The notes below the pieces were generated by a model, which was not told where the DNA came from, searched no databases, and saw only the letters and a program-made list of their open reading frames with translations. Position numbers and translations under genes: made by a program. Shown here piece by piece: positions 18,560 through 27,913 of a stretch of DNA of 57,067 nt. The stretch comes from Sphingomonas sanguinis NBRC 13937 (GTDB lineage Bacteria; Pseudomonadota; Alphaproteobacteria; Sphingomonadales; Sphingomonadaceae), in assembly GCF_001591005.1 (NCBI RefSeq), contig NZ_BCTY01000022.1, positions 1 to 57,067 on the forward strand, read 5' to 3'. The number at the start of each line of letters is the position of its first letter. Positions within the stretch are counted from its first letter, which is position 1.

Positions 18560-18637
18560 GAAAACGGACCCCCTCTTGGACCGGTTGATACGCCATGGTG
18601 CCGCGACATCGGGCCCAGGGCAACTGGCGGATTGCCC

Positions 18638-18654
18638 ATGATACATGGTATCAT
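18638..18654. promoter_or_regulatory. GntR/FadR-type operator, perfect 7-bp palindrome
   Basis: ATGATAC (18638-18644) and GTATCAT (18648-18654) flank the spacer ATG, a perfect inverted repeat. It lies 79 nt upstream of the CocE-type start and 121 nt upstream of the divergent FadR-type regulator. The half-site resembles those of GntR-family FadR/DgoR proteins. The neighbouring regulator is the obvious ligand. Confidence 0.65.
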
Positions 18655-18774
18655 TATGGGTGCAAGCGGGCCGCCCGGATATCGCTACACTTTCCTTTCG
18701 GCGCGAGCGTCCATAGAAAGGTCTGACAAACAGGATGGGGCACCCGCCCCGGCCATCGGGGAGGAACCCACCGA

Positions 18775-19482
18775 GTGACGACCTTGCAGCGACGCGGACC
18801 CGCTCATAGCGCTTTGGCGCGGGACATCGGTGTCGCCATCGTGACCGGACGGATACCCACCGGCTCGACCCTGCCGGGCGAGGTCGACATCGCCGAACAG
18901 CGCGGCCTGTCCCGTTCGGTCGTGCGCGAGGCGCTTCGGATGCTGTCGGCCAAGGGGCTGGTGGTCAGCAAGCCCAAGGCAGGCACGCGGGTGCGCGAGC
19001 GGCATGAATGGAACCTGCTCGACCCCGAACTGCTGGCCTGGATGTTCGAGGGGGAGCCGCCCGCCGGTTTCGTCCAGAGCCTGTTCCAGTTGCGCCTGAT
19101 CGTCGAGCCCGCCGCCGCCGAGCTGGCCGCCGTCAAGCGCGACACGCGCCAGCTGTCGCGCATGGGGGCCGCGCTGGAGGCGATGGCCGACCATGGCCTG
19201 CACACCGAACAGGGCCGCGCCGCCGACCAGCTGTTCCACAACATCATCCTGGAGGCGACGGGCAACGAGTTGCTGGTCAGCCTGTCGGGCAGTATCGGCG
19301 CGGCGGTCCACTGGACCACGCTCTACAAGCATCGCAGCACCAAGCTGCCCCGCGACTCCATGCCCGAGCATCGCCAGCTGTTCGCCGCCATCGCGGACTC
19401 GGACGCCGCCGCCGCACGTGCCGCGACGATCGTGCTGGTCGACCAGGCCCGCGAAGACACCGAGCGCGCGCTGGCGCGGTGA
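18775..19482 (+). CDS. FadR/GntR family regulator with FCD domain
   Basis: A 235-residue GntR protein. The N-terminal winged HTH includes GRIPTGSTLPGEVDIAEQ, RGLSRSVVREALRMLSAKG and a wing with KAGTRVRERHEWNLLDPEL. The C-terminal all-helical FCD ligand domain carries FHNIILEATGN and PEHRQLFAAIADSD with histidines in metal-binding positions. The DPELLAWMFEG segment after the HTH is typical of sugar-acid regulators such as DgoR. The start is GTG at 18775. It is divergent from the hydrolase gene, and the palindrome between them is the likely operator. Confidence 0.9.
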   Translation: MTTLQRRGPAHSALARDIGVAIVTGRIPTGSTLPGEVDIAEQRGLSRSVVREALRMLSAKGLVVSKPKAGTRVRERHEWNLLDPELLAWMFEGEPPAGFVQSLFQLRLIVEPAAAELAAVKRDTRQLSRMGAALEAMADHGLHTEQGRAADQLFHNIILEATGNELLVSLSGSIGAAVHWTTLYKHRSTKLPRDSMPEHRQLFAAIADSDAAAARAATIVLVDQAREDTERALAR

Positions 19483-19501
19483 TCCCGGTGGCCGATCGGA
19501 C

Positions 19502-21367
19502 CTAAGCGGCCGAACGCCCCTCGCCCAATTTGCCGTGCCACGTCATGGCGGCGCGACCGGCCAGGTGGCGCATCTCCTGCAACCCCGCGAAATCGGCGCG
19601 GCGGTGGGTCAGGCGGTGCAGCCAGCCGCCCAGGTCGTGCGAGGCGATCTCCGCATCCACGCTGGCGCGTCCGGCGGCACGGCGCGCGGCTTCGATGACG
19701 GCGATCGGCTGTCCGGTTTCCACCGCCTCGCCGTAACGGCGGTGGGCCGCGATCCCCGCCTCGATCCGCTTGGGCAAGGGCGGACCGAAATCGGGGCGAA
19801 AGGCAAAGACCGCCAACAACGCCGCGACACTGCCCGCCACATTGTCGACGATCCGCGCCGATGCGATGCCAAGGCCGGGGTGGAGCATGTCTGTCACGAG
19901 CACGAACAGCATCGTCAGGAACATGACGAAGATGGTGTAATTGACCGATCGCAGCGCCATGGTGAGCGCCGCCAGCGCCACCGCCCCCACCGCAGGCACG
20001 ACCGGTCCGCCGCCCAACAGCGGGAACGCCAGCGCCATGGCCCCGCCCAGCAGGCTGCCCAAGATACGCTCCAGCCCCCGCGACCAGGTGACGCGCACGT
20101 CCCCCTGCAACACGACGATCACCGCCATCGCCGCCCAATAAGGATAACCGAGCCCGAACACCGCCACCGCATAATAGACCGCGACCAGCCCCCCGGCCTG
20201 GCGCAATCCCTGCTGGATCATCGCCAGCGAAGACGCGCGGGGCGACCAAAGGCCCTCGGACAGCGCGACGACCGGCGGCTCGCGCCGACCGGCCAGGATA
20301 TCGAGCGCATTCCCGAACGCCGCCGCACATCCCCGGAACAGCGGTTGCGGCATATCCACGCGAAGCCGTTGCAGGACGGTCCGCGCCTCCGCCATCGCCG
20401 CCGTCTCCTGCCCTCCAGACACCAACCAGCTCGCTACCGCCGCGCGACAGGCCTCCGCCACCGCCGATCGATCCTCGACCGATCCCCAGCGATCGATACA
20501 CGCCTGGTCGAGCGCCAGCAGCGCGCCGAACATCGTCTCCGCCGCCGCCAGTTCGCGCCGCGCCGTCCGCTCGGAAACCGTCTCTCCGTCATAGCGGATC
20601 AGGACGTCGCGAAACCGTTCGATCGCCAGGCGGACGGCACGGCGATGCTCGGCGTGATCGCTATGCCACTGCGCGTCGCGGTGCGCGGCCTCGCGCAGGG
20701 CGGCCAACTCATCGGCCATGTCGAGCAGCCGCGCGCTCACCGCGCGGCTGGCGCGGCGTAACGGATCGAAGGCGTCGATCCGCCACAGGAACGTGATGAG
20801 CAGATAACTCCACGCCGCCCCGGCGAAAAAGGCGCCGGCCAGCAGCAGCGCCTGGTCGAGGTCATGCGGAAAGCCCACCGCAACGACCGCGACGACCGCC
20901 GACAGGGTGCCGACCAGCCCCCCGAACTTCAACCGCCCGGCCAGCGCGGTCACGACGAAGACCAGCAACGGGCCGATCACCATGACGCCATGCGGCGCGA
21001 ACGAGGCCGTCCACGATCCCACCAGCGCCACCAGCGCACCGCCGACCACGAACACGGCCAGCAGACGACGACGCAGCCGGTTCGGCCCCGGTGCATCGCA
21101 CAGGCATGTCCAGAAAGCGGCATAGACCGCCCATCCCCATAGGTTCTGCCCCGTCGCAATCGCCAGGACCAGCGGCACCCCCACGGCCAGCGCGGCGCGC
21201 AGCCCCTCCGCATGGTTCCAATGCTCGGGCAGCAGACTGAACGACCGCAGCTCCAGACGCCGCCCCAGCCACCGGATCGCGCGCATCACCGCGTGCCGAT
21301 CAACCGAACGCCGTTCGACATCGGCTTGCTTGGTCACACGCGTCTCAACCGTCCTGCCGATCGCCAT
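19502..21367 (-). CDS. FUSC family membrane protein (aromatic acid exporter-like)
   Basis: A 621-residue inner membrane protein with two blocks of hydrophobic helices, at about residues 55-185 (AALAVGVPLVLAIATGQNLW, LAVFVVGGALVALVGSW) and 380-520 (GYPYWAAMAVIVVLQGDVRV, VNYTIFVMFLTMLFVLV). A cytoplasmic helical region separates them. This is the FUSC/YccS/AaeB layout, a family implicated in export of aromatic acids. The frame extends much further upstream through the next gene, so I used the ATG at 21367 with GGAAAAG before it; 21286 is an alternative. It is the last gene of the leftward set after the lipoprotein and alpha-galactosidase. Substrate unknown. Confidence 0.82.
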   Translation of the reverse strand: MAIGRTVETRVTKQADVERRSVDRHAVMRAIRWLGRRLELRSFSLLPEHWNHAEGLRAALAVGVPLVLAIATGQNLWGWAVYAAFWTCLCDAPGPNRLRRRLLAVFVVGGALVALVGSWTASFAPHGVMVIGPLLVFVVTALAGRLKFGGLVGTLSAVVAVVAVGFPHDLDQALLLAGAFFAGAAWSYLLITFLWRIDAFDPLRRASRAVSARLLDMADELAALREAAHRDAQWHSDHAEHRRAVRLAIERFRDVLIRYDGETVSERTARRELAAAETMFGALLALDQACIDRWGSVEDRSAVAEACRAAVASWLVSGGQETAAMAEARTVLQRLRVDMPQPLFRGCAAAFGNALDILAGRREPPVVALSEGLWSPRASSLAMIQQGLRQAGGLVAVYYAVAVFGLGYPYWAAMAVIVVLQGDVRVTWSRGLERILGSLLGGAMALAFPLLGGGPVVPAVGAVALAALTMALRSVNYTIFVMFLTMLFVLVTDMLHPGLGIASARIVDNVAGSVAALLAVFAFRPDFGPPLPKRIEAGIAAHRRYGEAVETGQPIAVIEAARRAAGRASVDAEIASHDLGGWLHRLTHRRADFAGLQEMRHLAGRAAMTWHGKLGEGRSAA

Positions 21368-21441
21368 TCGCCGCTTTTCCAGCCGGGGCCCGAACTCGAT
21401 CCTAAATCCGCCGTCGCCGCCCTCGTCAAGGGTATGGTGCC

Positions 21442-21759
21442 CTATCGCGCGGGGCGGGTGGCGGGTTCGTGTTCGACCTGACCTAGATAATCCCGGCGAT
21501 ACCCCTTCAGCGCAGCGAACATACAGGCCGTGCTGGGGCGCGCGTCGGGTCCGTCGGCATCGATTTCCGATGCCGGGATCAGATAGTCGCCATAGGGCAG
21601 CTTGCCGGTGCGCGAATAATGCACGCCCAGCGACTTCACATGGCATTTCGCCGCCGCTCGGGCGAGCGCGCGGTTGGTGAGGAGCGGTTTCTCTTTGGGC
21701 GTGGTAGCGCATCCGGCCAGAAGCACGCCCAGCGCCACGCCATATCCCGCAACCTTCAT
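21442..21759 (-). CDS. Small putative lipoprotein
   Basis: A 105-residue protein beginning MKVAGYGVALGVLLAGCATT, a clear lipobox (LLAGC) with the acylated cysteine at residue 17. The mature part contains KCHVKSLGVHYSRTGKLPYG and ends in a basic tail; two more cysteines (KCH and TACMFAAL) could form a disulfide. GGGCGGG precedes the ATG and the gene starts 17 nt after the alpha-galactosidase stop. I do not recognise the family. Longer in-frame starts lie inside the alpha-galactosidase gene. Confidence 0.72.
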   Translation of the reverse strand: MKVAGYGVALGVLLAGCATTPKEKPLLTNRALARAAAKCHVKSLGVHYSRTGKLPYGDYLIPASEIDADGPDARPSTACMFAALKGYRRDYLGQVEHEPATRPAR

Positions 21760-21776
21760 ATCCCGCCCCCCGTCGT

Positions 21777-24017
21777 TCAGTTCGTCGCCTCGAAGACGAA
21801 CGCCGCCCCAACATAATCGCCTTTCAGCGGCGCGCGTAGCCCCCGGTTCATCCAATAGGCGCCGGACGCCTGGGCAGGTACGCCCGCAGGCCGCGCCGAT
21901 CCGTCGAGCATCCTGACCGCATAGACCCGCGCGGGGTCCAGCCCCTGGGCATGGATGGCCGCAGGATTGTCGCGCCACATCGAGGAATGCAGCATCTGGA
22001 ACAGCACCGCCTGCCTCTTATCCTGCCCGACATACATGGTCGCCGCGGTGGCATTGTCGCCCGTCGGCGACTCCAGCCGATAGAGCGCGCCGCGCTGCAC
22101 CGTCTCGCGGATCGTCTTATAGGCCGCCACCCATTTGCGCGCGGTGGCGAAGTCGGCATCGCCCCATTTGTCGAGGTTCGCACCGATCCCCAGACCACCC
22201 TGCATCGACGACAGGAAACGATAGTCCAGGCTGGTCACGCGGGTGTTCGCCCAATTGGGGCTGTCGGTGACCCAGGCCATCATGACGGCGACCGGATAGG
22301 CGCGGGTAAAGCCGTCCTGGATGGTCAGACGGTCGGCGGGGTCGGTATTGTCTGACGGCCATACCTCGTCCGTCAGCCCGATGATCCCCAAGTCGACGCG
22401 ACCGCCACCCCCCGAACACGCCTCGATCTCCAGCTTCGGATGACGCCGCCGCAGTTCGGACAGGATGTAATAGAGGTTCCGGACATAATCGACATAGACG
22501 CGCTGCTGGTCGGCGACCGGCTGTTCGGGCCAACCCGCCTCGGTCCAGTTGCGGTTATAGTCCCATTTGAGAAAGGCGATGTCGTTTTCGCTGACCAGCT
22601 TGTCGAGCACGCTCAGCAGGTGGTCGCGCACGTCCGTGCGGGCGAGGTTCAGGACCAGCTGGTTTCGCCCCTCGGTACGCGGGCGACCGGGGAAGTTCAG
22701 CACCCAGTCGGGATGCGCGCGGTACAGGTCGCTGTCGACATTGACCATCTCGGGCTCGACCCACAGGCCGAAGTCCATGCCCAGCCCCTTCACCCGGTCG
22801 ATCAGGGGTTTCAGGCCGTTCGGGAACTTGGTCGGGTTGACCGTCCAGTCGCCCAAGCCCGCTTTGTCGCTGTTGCGCGCACCGAACCAGCCGTCATCGA
22901 CCACGAAGCGCTCGACGCCGATCTTCGCCGCCTTTTCCGCCAGCGCCATCTGCCCCGCCTCGGTCACGTCGAAGGCGGTGGCTTCCCAACTGTTATAAAG
23001 GACCGGCCGCAGCCGCGCCTTGGTCCCATGCGGCAGGATATGCGCAACCTCGAACTGGTGGAAGGTCCGCGACGCGCCGCCCAGCCCCTCACCCGAATAA
23101 CCCGCATAGAAGACCGGTGTGTCGAGCGTCTCGCCCGGCTTCAGCGTCCAGGAAAAGTCGTAAGGGTTATAACCGCCCGCGATCCGCACCCGGCCCAGAT
23201 TGTCCGACGCCACGCTGATGCGGAACGATCCCGACCAAGCGAGCGCACCATACCAGACCGGGCCGTGCACCTCACTGGTCAGCCCTTCGCGGCCGATCGC
23301 GAACCACGGATTGTTGCCATGACCGGTCGATCCGCGACGGCTTTCCAGCACGGTCTCCGCCGCCTCCACTGGCACGACCTTTTGCGTCCATTCGGCGGCG
23401 TGGCGGCCGGTCAGATAGTGGAGCCGGTAACCATCCCCGACCGGCAGCGAGAAGACCGCCGCCGCCAGTTGATCGACGCGCACCGGCTTCGCATCGCCGT
23501 TACGCACTTTGGCCGACCGCGCAACGATGCCGGTTTCGGGGTCGATCGTATAGGTCAGGGTGACGAACAGCGGGCGGCGAATATCGGCCAGCTCAATGGT
23601 CAGCGTCTCGCCGCTCGCCCGGTGGCTGCGATATTTGAGGACCAGATCGCGATTGCCATCGGCGAACAGCGCCTTGACGCCCGGCTCGCTGACCAGCCCC
23701 TCACCCTGCCCCGGAAATTCCTGCGGCGTGACCGACCCGGCGGGGTCGAAGCCGGACAGTTCGCCGGGCGCCTTCAGGACGATGGGATCGCCCGTCTTGA
23801 CCGGGTCGCCGGAGACCAGCGGATCGCCCTCCGCCAGTGCCGATCCCCAATAGAGCGGCTGGAGATAGCCCTTCTCATCCACGCCCATCGCATAGGTGAC
23901 GCCGCCGCCATCGAGCCGAAACACCCTGGCCCCGGCGGGCGCCGTCACCTTCGCCATGACCGGCGTGGCGAGGGCGGCCACCGCCCCCCCCGCCAATATC
24001 GCGTTGCGCCAGCGCAT
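21777..24017 (-). CDS. Alpha-galactosidase, GH36 family, exported
   Basis: A 746-residue glycoside hydrolase with a signal peptide (MRWRNAILAGGAVAALATPV, then MAKV). It has an N-terminal beta-sandwich, then the GH36 barrel with FVVDDGWFGARNSDKAGLGD, GLWVEPEMVN, nucleophile Asp in FLKWDYNRNWTE, IEACSGGGGRVD and the acid/base Asp in DEVWPSDNTDPADR. It removes alpha-1,6-galactose from raffinose-type sugars or galactomannan, probably in the periplasm. AGGAGAG precedes the ATG at 24017. A LacI-type palindrome lies 55 nt upstream and a TonB receptor gene lies just before it, a common arrangement for carbohydrate use in sphingomonads and xanthomonads, though the receptor looks siderophore-like. Confidence 0.92.
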   Translation of the reverse strand: MRWRNAILAGGAVAALATPVMAKVTAPAGARVFRLDGGGVTYAMGVDEKGYLQPLYWGSALAEGDPLVSGDPVKTGDPIVLKAPGELSGFDPAGSVTPQEFPGQGEGLVSEPGVKALFADGNRDLVLKYRSHRASGETLTIELADIRRPLFVTLTYTIDPETGIVARSAKVRNGDAKPVRVDQLAAAVFSLPVGDGYRLHYLTGRHAAEWTQKVVPVEAAETVLESRRGSTGHGNNPWFAIGREGLTSEVHGPVWYGALAWSGSFRISVASDNLGRVRIAGGYNPYDFSWTLKPGETLDTPVFYAGYSGEGLGGASRTFHQFEVAHILPHGTKARLRPVLYNSWEATAFDVTEAGQMALAEKAAKIGVERFVVDDGWFGARNSDKAGLGDWTVNPTKFPNGLKPLIDRVKGLGMDFGLWVEPEMVNVDSDLYRAHPDWVLNFPGRPRTEGRNQLVLNLARTDVRDHLLSVLDKLVSENDIAFLKWDYNRNWTEAGWPEQPVADQQRVYVDYVRNLYYILSELRRRHPKLEIEACSGGGGRVDLGIIGLTDEVWPSDNTDPADRLTIQDGFTRAYPVAVMMAWVTDSPNWANTRVTSLDYRFLSSMQGGLGIGANLDKWGDADFATARKWVAAYKTIRETVQRGALYRLESPTGDNATAATMYVGQDKRQAVLFQMLHSSMWRDNPAAIHAQGLDPARVYAVRMLDGSARPAGVPAQASGAYWMNRGLRAPLKGDYVGAAFVFEATN

Positions 24018-24071
24018 CAGACTCTCCTGCAAACCTTTGCATTAAGTCTGACATAGTGCACCGACGCGATG

Positions 24072-24081
24072 CAAGCGCTTG
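24072..24081. promoter_or_regulatory. LacI/GalR-type operator upstream of the alpha-galactosidase
   Basis: CAAGCGCTTG is a perfect palindrome with the central CG of LacI-family operators; the wider context is TGCAAGCGCTTGTA. It sits in the 66-bp gap between the TonB receptor stop and the alpha-galactosidase start, so it probably controls the latter. No LacI-family gene is in the window, so the regulator is encoded elsewhere. Confidence 0.6.
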
Positions 24082-24083
24082 TA

Positions 24084-26198
24084 TCAGAAAGCGACGCGTG
24101 CCGACACCCGAACGGTGCGCGGCGCACCGGGATAGGTCCAGACCTGGCTGTACGAGCTCATCGCATAATGGACGTCGAACAGATTGTCGGCTTCGGCCCG
24201 CACGGTCAGCGTGGGTGTCACGCCGATCTCGCCCGCGATCTTGGCCTTGGTATAGGCGGGCAAGCGCAGGCCGCTGGCATCGAGCGCCCCTGCCCGGTCA
24301 CCGACATAGGTCGCACCTGCCGAGACCGACCATTCGGTGCCCCAGCCGGTCGGGTATCGCCCGACCGCGAACAGCGTGCCGGAATGCTTGGCGACGTTCA
24401 GCACATCGGGCGTCAGGAAGGTCCGATCGTCCGCCCGCGCATCGATATAGGCGTAATTGCCCACGATCTGCCACCGCTTGGCAAGGTCGAGCGACGCATC
24501 CAGCTCGACGCCGCGGCTTTTCAACGATCCGACCGGCGCATTGTAGTTCGGGTTGACCGGATCAGTGGTCAGGATGCCGCGCTTGTCGATGTTGAAATAG
24601 GTCGCCGCGACATTGACGCCCGGCCAGCGCCCCGCGACGCCCAGCTCATAGCCTCGCGCCTCTTCGGGGCCGAACGCCGCGCCTTCGGGATCGCTGGCGG
24701 TCGGTCGCCCGCTGCCGGAGTTGAGCAGGAAGGACTCGCCCCAATTGGCATGGACCGCCACCGTGTCGGTCACCCGGTAGCGCGCGCCGACCCGGAACTT
24801 GACCGGATCGCCCGTGGCCCGGGTGGTCAGGCCCGTCAGGTTGCGGCGAAGCTGCTGGCGGTACAGGTCATACCGCACGCCCCCGGTCAGGGTCAGCCGG
24901 TCGGTGACGTCCCACATATCCTGCGCATAAATCGCGCCCGACGCCCGCGTCTCCGTCTGGTTCAGGAAGGGCAGCAGGGTCGGCTGCGGCCCGCCATAGA
25001 CGGGATCGAACACATCGATGGCATAAGGGTTCGCCGCACTGGGATTGCGACGCCGCAGCAGTTCCAGATAGCGCAGCGTATAGCCCTTCACGCCGATGCT
25101 GGGATGATGCACGCCCCATGCATCGAAGCGCCCGGCCAGCTCGATCCGTGCCGCCAGATCCTCGGACTCGTAACCCCGCTCGCGCCGTTGCCGCCACAGG
25201 GTGCGGTTGTCGACCAGTCGCGACTGGTCGCTCGACAGGCCGCGCAGCGTGGCATAGCGCCAGACCACCCCGCCATTCAGCAACCATTCGCCGCCCAGCG
25301 CCTGCTCGCCGGTCAGCTGCAACCGGGTGTTGCGCGCCCGCGTGATCCCGTCACGGGGCTCGCCATAATAACGGTTGCTCGGCACCGCGAGCGCATCGCC
25401 GCGGATCGCGGGTACGCCCCGGTCGAAGGCAGAGTCGAAAGTCGTATATTCGGCCAGCGCAGTCAGCTTCGTGCCGACACGCGGCTGCCAGGTCAGCGAC
25501 GGCGACACCACCCGGCGCGACGGGTTGGTGAAGTCACGGTAACCATCCGAGTCCTCGGCCGCGACGACGATCCGTCCCGCCAGCGTCGAGGATAGCGGGC
25601 CGGTCACGTCCAGCTCGCCACGCCGCGTGTTGAACGATCCGTAGAGGACCGTCGCGTTCACTGCGGAGGTGAAGCGCGGCGTCTTCGACACGATATTAAC
25701 CCGGCCCGCCGGATCGATGTCACCGAACACCGCACCAGCCGGGCCCTTCAACACCTCGATCCGCTCGGTGGTCGCCGGGTCGCGCGGCGGGGCGAGGCCG
25801 CGATTGGCGAGGAAGCCGTCAATATAATATTCCGCCCCGCCATCGGGCGTGCCCAGGAACCCCCGGATGGCGAAATTGTCGAGGAAGCCGCCGCGATTAT
25901 TCTGCTGGCTGATCCCGCTGAACAGCTCCAGCGCGTCGGACAGGCGATAGGTGCCGTTGGCGACCAGCAGGTCGCGCTCCAGAGAACGGCTGGACTGCGA
26001 CATGCGCCGGGTCAGGAGATCGGACCCCAGGCTGGTATCGCGATCCGACCGGGTGCCGAGCACGACGATATCGCCGTGATCGTCCGGCACCGGACCGGTG
26101 CCCTGCGCCTGCTGGGCCTGGGCCGCCGTGGCGGCCAGCACCAGCGCCACGCATGAGGACGTCAGCCGAAACCCCCTCGGCTTGTTAAAGATGACCAT
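24084..26198 (-). CDS. TonB-dependent siderophore-type receptor
   Basis: A 704-residue outer membrane receptor. It has a signal peptide (LTSSCVALVLAATAAQAQ), a TonB-box-like start (DDHGDIVVLG), and a plug domain with FLDNFAIRGFLGTPDGGAEY, RIEVLKGPAGAVFGDIDPAG and GRVNIVSKTP. A 22-strand barrel follows, ending in APRTVRVSARVAF with the terminal Phe. The plug motif IEVLKGP with G(A/N)VNI-type sequence is that of siderophore receptors, so iron-chelate uptake is the family expectation. Its neighbour is a GH36 enzyme, which leaves a sugar substrate possible. GGGAGAATTAC precedes the ATG, and that site lies within a small inverted repeat. Confidence 0.9.
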   Translation of the reverse strand: MVIFNKPRGFRLTSSCVALVLAATAAQAQQAQGTGPVPDDHGDIVVLGTRSDRDTSLGSDLLTRRMSQSSRSLERDLLVANGTYRLSDALELFSGISQQNNRGGFLDNFAIRGFLGTPDGGAEYYIDGFLANRGLAPPRDPATTERIEVLKGPAGAVFGDIDPAGRVNIVSKTPRFTSAVNATVLYGSFNTRRGELDVTGPLSSTLAGRIVVAAEDSDGYRDFTNPSRRVVSPSLTWQPRVGTKLTALAEYTTFDSAFDRGVPAIRGDALAVPSNRYYGEPRDGITRARNTRLQLTGEQALGGEWLLNGGVVWRYATLRGLSSDQSRLVDNRTLWRQRRERGYESEDLAARIELAGRFDAWGVHHPSIGVKGYTLRYLELLRRRNPSAANPYAIDVFDPVYGGPQPTLLPFLNQTETRASGAIYAQDMWDVTDRLTLTGGVRYDLYRQQLRRNLTGLTTRATGDPVKFRVGARYRVTDTVAVHANWGESFLLNSGSGRPTASDPEGAAFGPEEARGYELGVAGRWPGVNVAATYFNIDKRGILTTDPVNPNYNAPVGSLKSRGVELDASLDLAKRWQIVGNYAYIDARADDRTFLTPDVLNVAKHSGTLFAVGRYPTGWGTEWSVSAGATYVGDRAGALDASGLRLPAYTKAKIAGEIGVTPTLTVRAEADNLFDVHYAMSSYSQVWTYPGAPRTVRVSARVAF

Positions 26199-26204
26199 GT
26201 AATT

Positions 26205-26216
26205 CTCCCGTGGGAG
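26205..26216 (-). promoter_or_regulatory. Hairpin covering the ribosome site of the TonB receptor
   Basis: CTCCC (26205-26209) and GGGAG (26212-26216) form an inverted repeat. On the leftward mRNA the copy nearer the start codon supplies the GGGAG ribosome site. Folding could reduce translation of the receptor. The stem is only five base pairs. Confidence 0.35.
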
Positions 26217-26238
26217 GCGCGCATATCCGGCGATCAGG

Positions 26239-26252
26239 GATGTTACAACATC
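26239..26252. promoter_or_regulatory. Candidate operator upstream of the TonB receptor
   Basis: GATGTT (26239-26244), AC, AACATC (26247-26252) is a perfect palindrome 41 nt upstream of the receptor start and just before the flavoprotein stop codon. The ATGTT/AACAT core is reminiscent of Zur-type boxes, but this identification is weak and an unrelated regulator is equally possible. Confidence 0.45.
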
Positions 26253-26267
26253 TCTTTAACAAAAATG

Positions 26268-27512
26268 TCAGGTAAGCGGCCACAGCGCCTTGAGGGGCCG
26301 GTCGGTGTCGGCCAGCGCGTCTTCGGCAACCGTCGCGCCATCGGCGACCAGCGCCTTGCCCTGCACGAAATCGCGCATCGCATTGACGCAATCGAGCGCG
26401 ATCACTCGCCCCTTTCGCAGATACACGACCGAGAAACTCCGCGTCGCCGGATCGCCGCGCAGGACGGCGCGGTCATGACCGGTCGACAGGCCGACTGTCT
26501 GCAGCTTCAGGTCATATTGATTGGACCAGAACCACGGCACCGCATGATAGGCCACGTCACGGCCCATGATCGTGCGCGCGACGACGGTCGCCTGGTCGTT
26601 GGCGTTCTGGACCGACTCCAGCCGGATTACCGCGCCGTCGGCAAAGGCATTGGCATGGGCGGCACAGTCGCCGATCGCAAAGACCTGGGGCAGGCTGGTG
26701 CGCCCCTGGGCATCGACCTTCACGCCATTCTCGCCCGCCGCCCCGACGGTTACCAGCGGCGCGACGGCGGGCACGATCCCGATACCGACGATCACCAATT
26801 GCGCAGGCAGGACCACGCCATCGGCCAGCCGCACGCCAGTGACGGCCCCCTCCCCTTCGATACAGGTCACGCCGTCGTTCAGGCGGACAGTCACGCCATG
26901 CTGGCGATGCTCGTCCTCATAGAATCGAGACAAAGCCTCGCCCGCGACCCGCGCCAGCACCCGGTCCTGCGCCTCGACGATGGTGACGGCCTTCCCGAAC
27001 TTGGTCAGCACCGCGGCCGCCTCCAGCCCAATATAGCCGCCGCCGATCACGACCACCTGCTCGACCGAAGACAACTCGGCGATCAACCGGTCGACATCGG
27101 CGCGGGTCCGCACCGAATGCACGCCGCGCAAGTCATGGCCGTCGCAGCTCAACCGCCGCGCATGCCCGCCCGCCGCCCAGATCAGCGTACCATAGGCGAT
27201 CAGCGTGCCGCTCTCGCTGGTCAGGCACCGCGCCTCCGCATCGACCGCAACGATCCGCTCGCCCAGCCGCAGCGTTACGCCGCGCTCCGCCCAGAAACGC
27301 TCGGGCCGGATCAGGATACGCTCGAACGGCTTGTCCCCGGCCAGATATTCCTTCGACAAAGGCGGTCGCTCATAGGGCGGGAAATCCTCTTCGCCGATCA
27401 GCGCGATCGTGCCGTCGAAACCCTCCTGTCGCAGGGCGATGGCCGCCTGCGCCCCGGCATGGCCGGTGCCGACGATAACGATGTCGTAAGAGGGATGGTG
27501 CATATCGGTCAT
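26268..27512 (-). CDS. FAD-dependent oxidoreductase, ferredoxin reductase-like
   Basis: A 414-residue pyridine nucleotide-disulfide family protein without a redox CxxxxC. The FAD Rossmann motif is [20 protein letters not shown], then [15 protein letters not shown]. The NAD motif is [20 protein letters not shown], the second FAD motif [10 protein letters not shown], and the C-terminal domain has [12 protein letters not shown] and [13 protein letters not shown]. This pattern matches rhodocoxin or putidaredoxin reductases that feed electrons from NAD(P)H to a ferredoxin and then to P450s or oxygenases. No ferredoxin or oxygenase gene is adjacent. It lies upstream of the TonB receptor in the same direction with a 69-bp gap containing a palindrome. 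Confidence 0.88.
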   Translation of the reverse strand: MTDMHHPSYDIVIVGTGHAGAQAAIALRQEGFDGTIALIGEEDFPPYERPPLSKEYLAGDKPFERILIRPERFWAERGVTLRLGERIVAVDAEARCLTSESGTLIAYGTLIWAAGGHARRLSCDGHDLRGVHSVRTRADVDRLIAELSSVEQVVVIGGGYIGLEAAAVLTKFGKAVTIVEAQDRVLARVAGEALSRFYEDEHRQHGVTVRLNDGVTCIEGEGAVTGVRLADGVVLPAQLVIVGIGIVPAVAPLVTVGAAGENGVKVDAQGRTSLPQVFAIGDCAAHANAFADGAVIRLESVQNANDQATVVARTIMGRDVAYHAVPWFWSNQYDLKLQTVGLSTGHDRAVLRGDPATRSFSVVYLRKGRVIALDCVNAMRDFVQGKALVADGATVAEDALADTDRPLKALWPLT

Positions 27513-27654
27513 GGCGCTATCCCTAGGATGGATGGACGGCGTCTGCCAATCACCATGACCCCATCCCTATGACAAAGCGTTGCGGTTGCGAAAGAGCGTC
27601 TTCAATCACGCCGCCGTTGTCGCTAGGGGAAAGCGCAAATCCTCAGGAGATACC

Positions 27655-27870
27655 ATGAGCAAGCTGCACCTCGTGTTCGGCGGCCGCGTCAGCGATCCGC
27701 AGACTCTCGATTTCGTCGACCCCTCCGCCCTCGAAGTGGTCGGCATCTTCCCCGACTATGCCAGCGCCGAAAAGGCCTGGCGCGCCGCGGCACAGCGGAC
27801 CGTCGACGATGCCGAGATGCGGTTCGTGGTGGTGCACCTGCACCGCCTGCTGGAGCCGACGCTGGGCTGA
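27655..27870 (+). CDS. DUF4170 family protein
   Basis: A 71-residue cytosolic protein, MSKLHLVFGGRVSDPQTLDF, with EVVGIFPDYASAEKAWRAAA and ending VVVHLHRLLEPTLG. I recognise this as the DUF4170 family, small proteins common in alphaproteobacteria and of unknown function. AGGAGA precedes the ATG by four bases. A longer in-frame start at 27580 has no ribosome site. It converges on the rhomboid gene. Confidence 0.82.
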   Translation: MSKLHLVFGGRVSDPQTLDFVDPSALEVVGIFPDYASAEKAWRAAAQRTVDDAEMRFVVVHLHRLLEPTLG

Positions 27871-27913
27871 GCCGGATGCTGGGCGAGGTCGGGGCATCGC
27901 CTTCGACCTCGCC

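Noticed and set aside
21368..21814. N-terminal extension of the FUSC frame
   Set aside because: It overlaps the lipoprotein gene and the alpha-galactosidase end, and has Arg-rich shadow composition.
26239..26252. A Fur box upstream of the siderophore-type receptor
   Set aside because: The palindrome does not match GATAAT-type Fur repeats; kept only as an unassigned operator.
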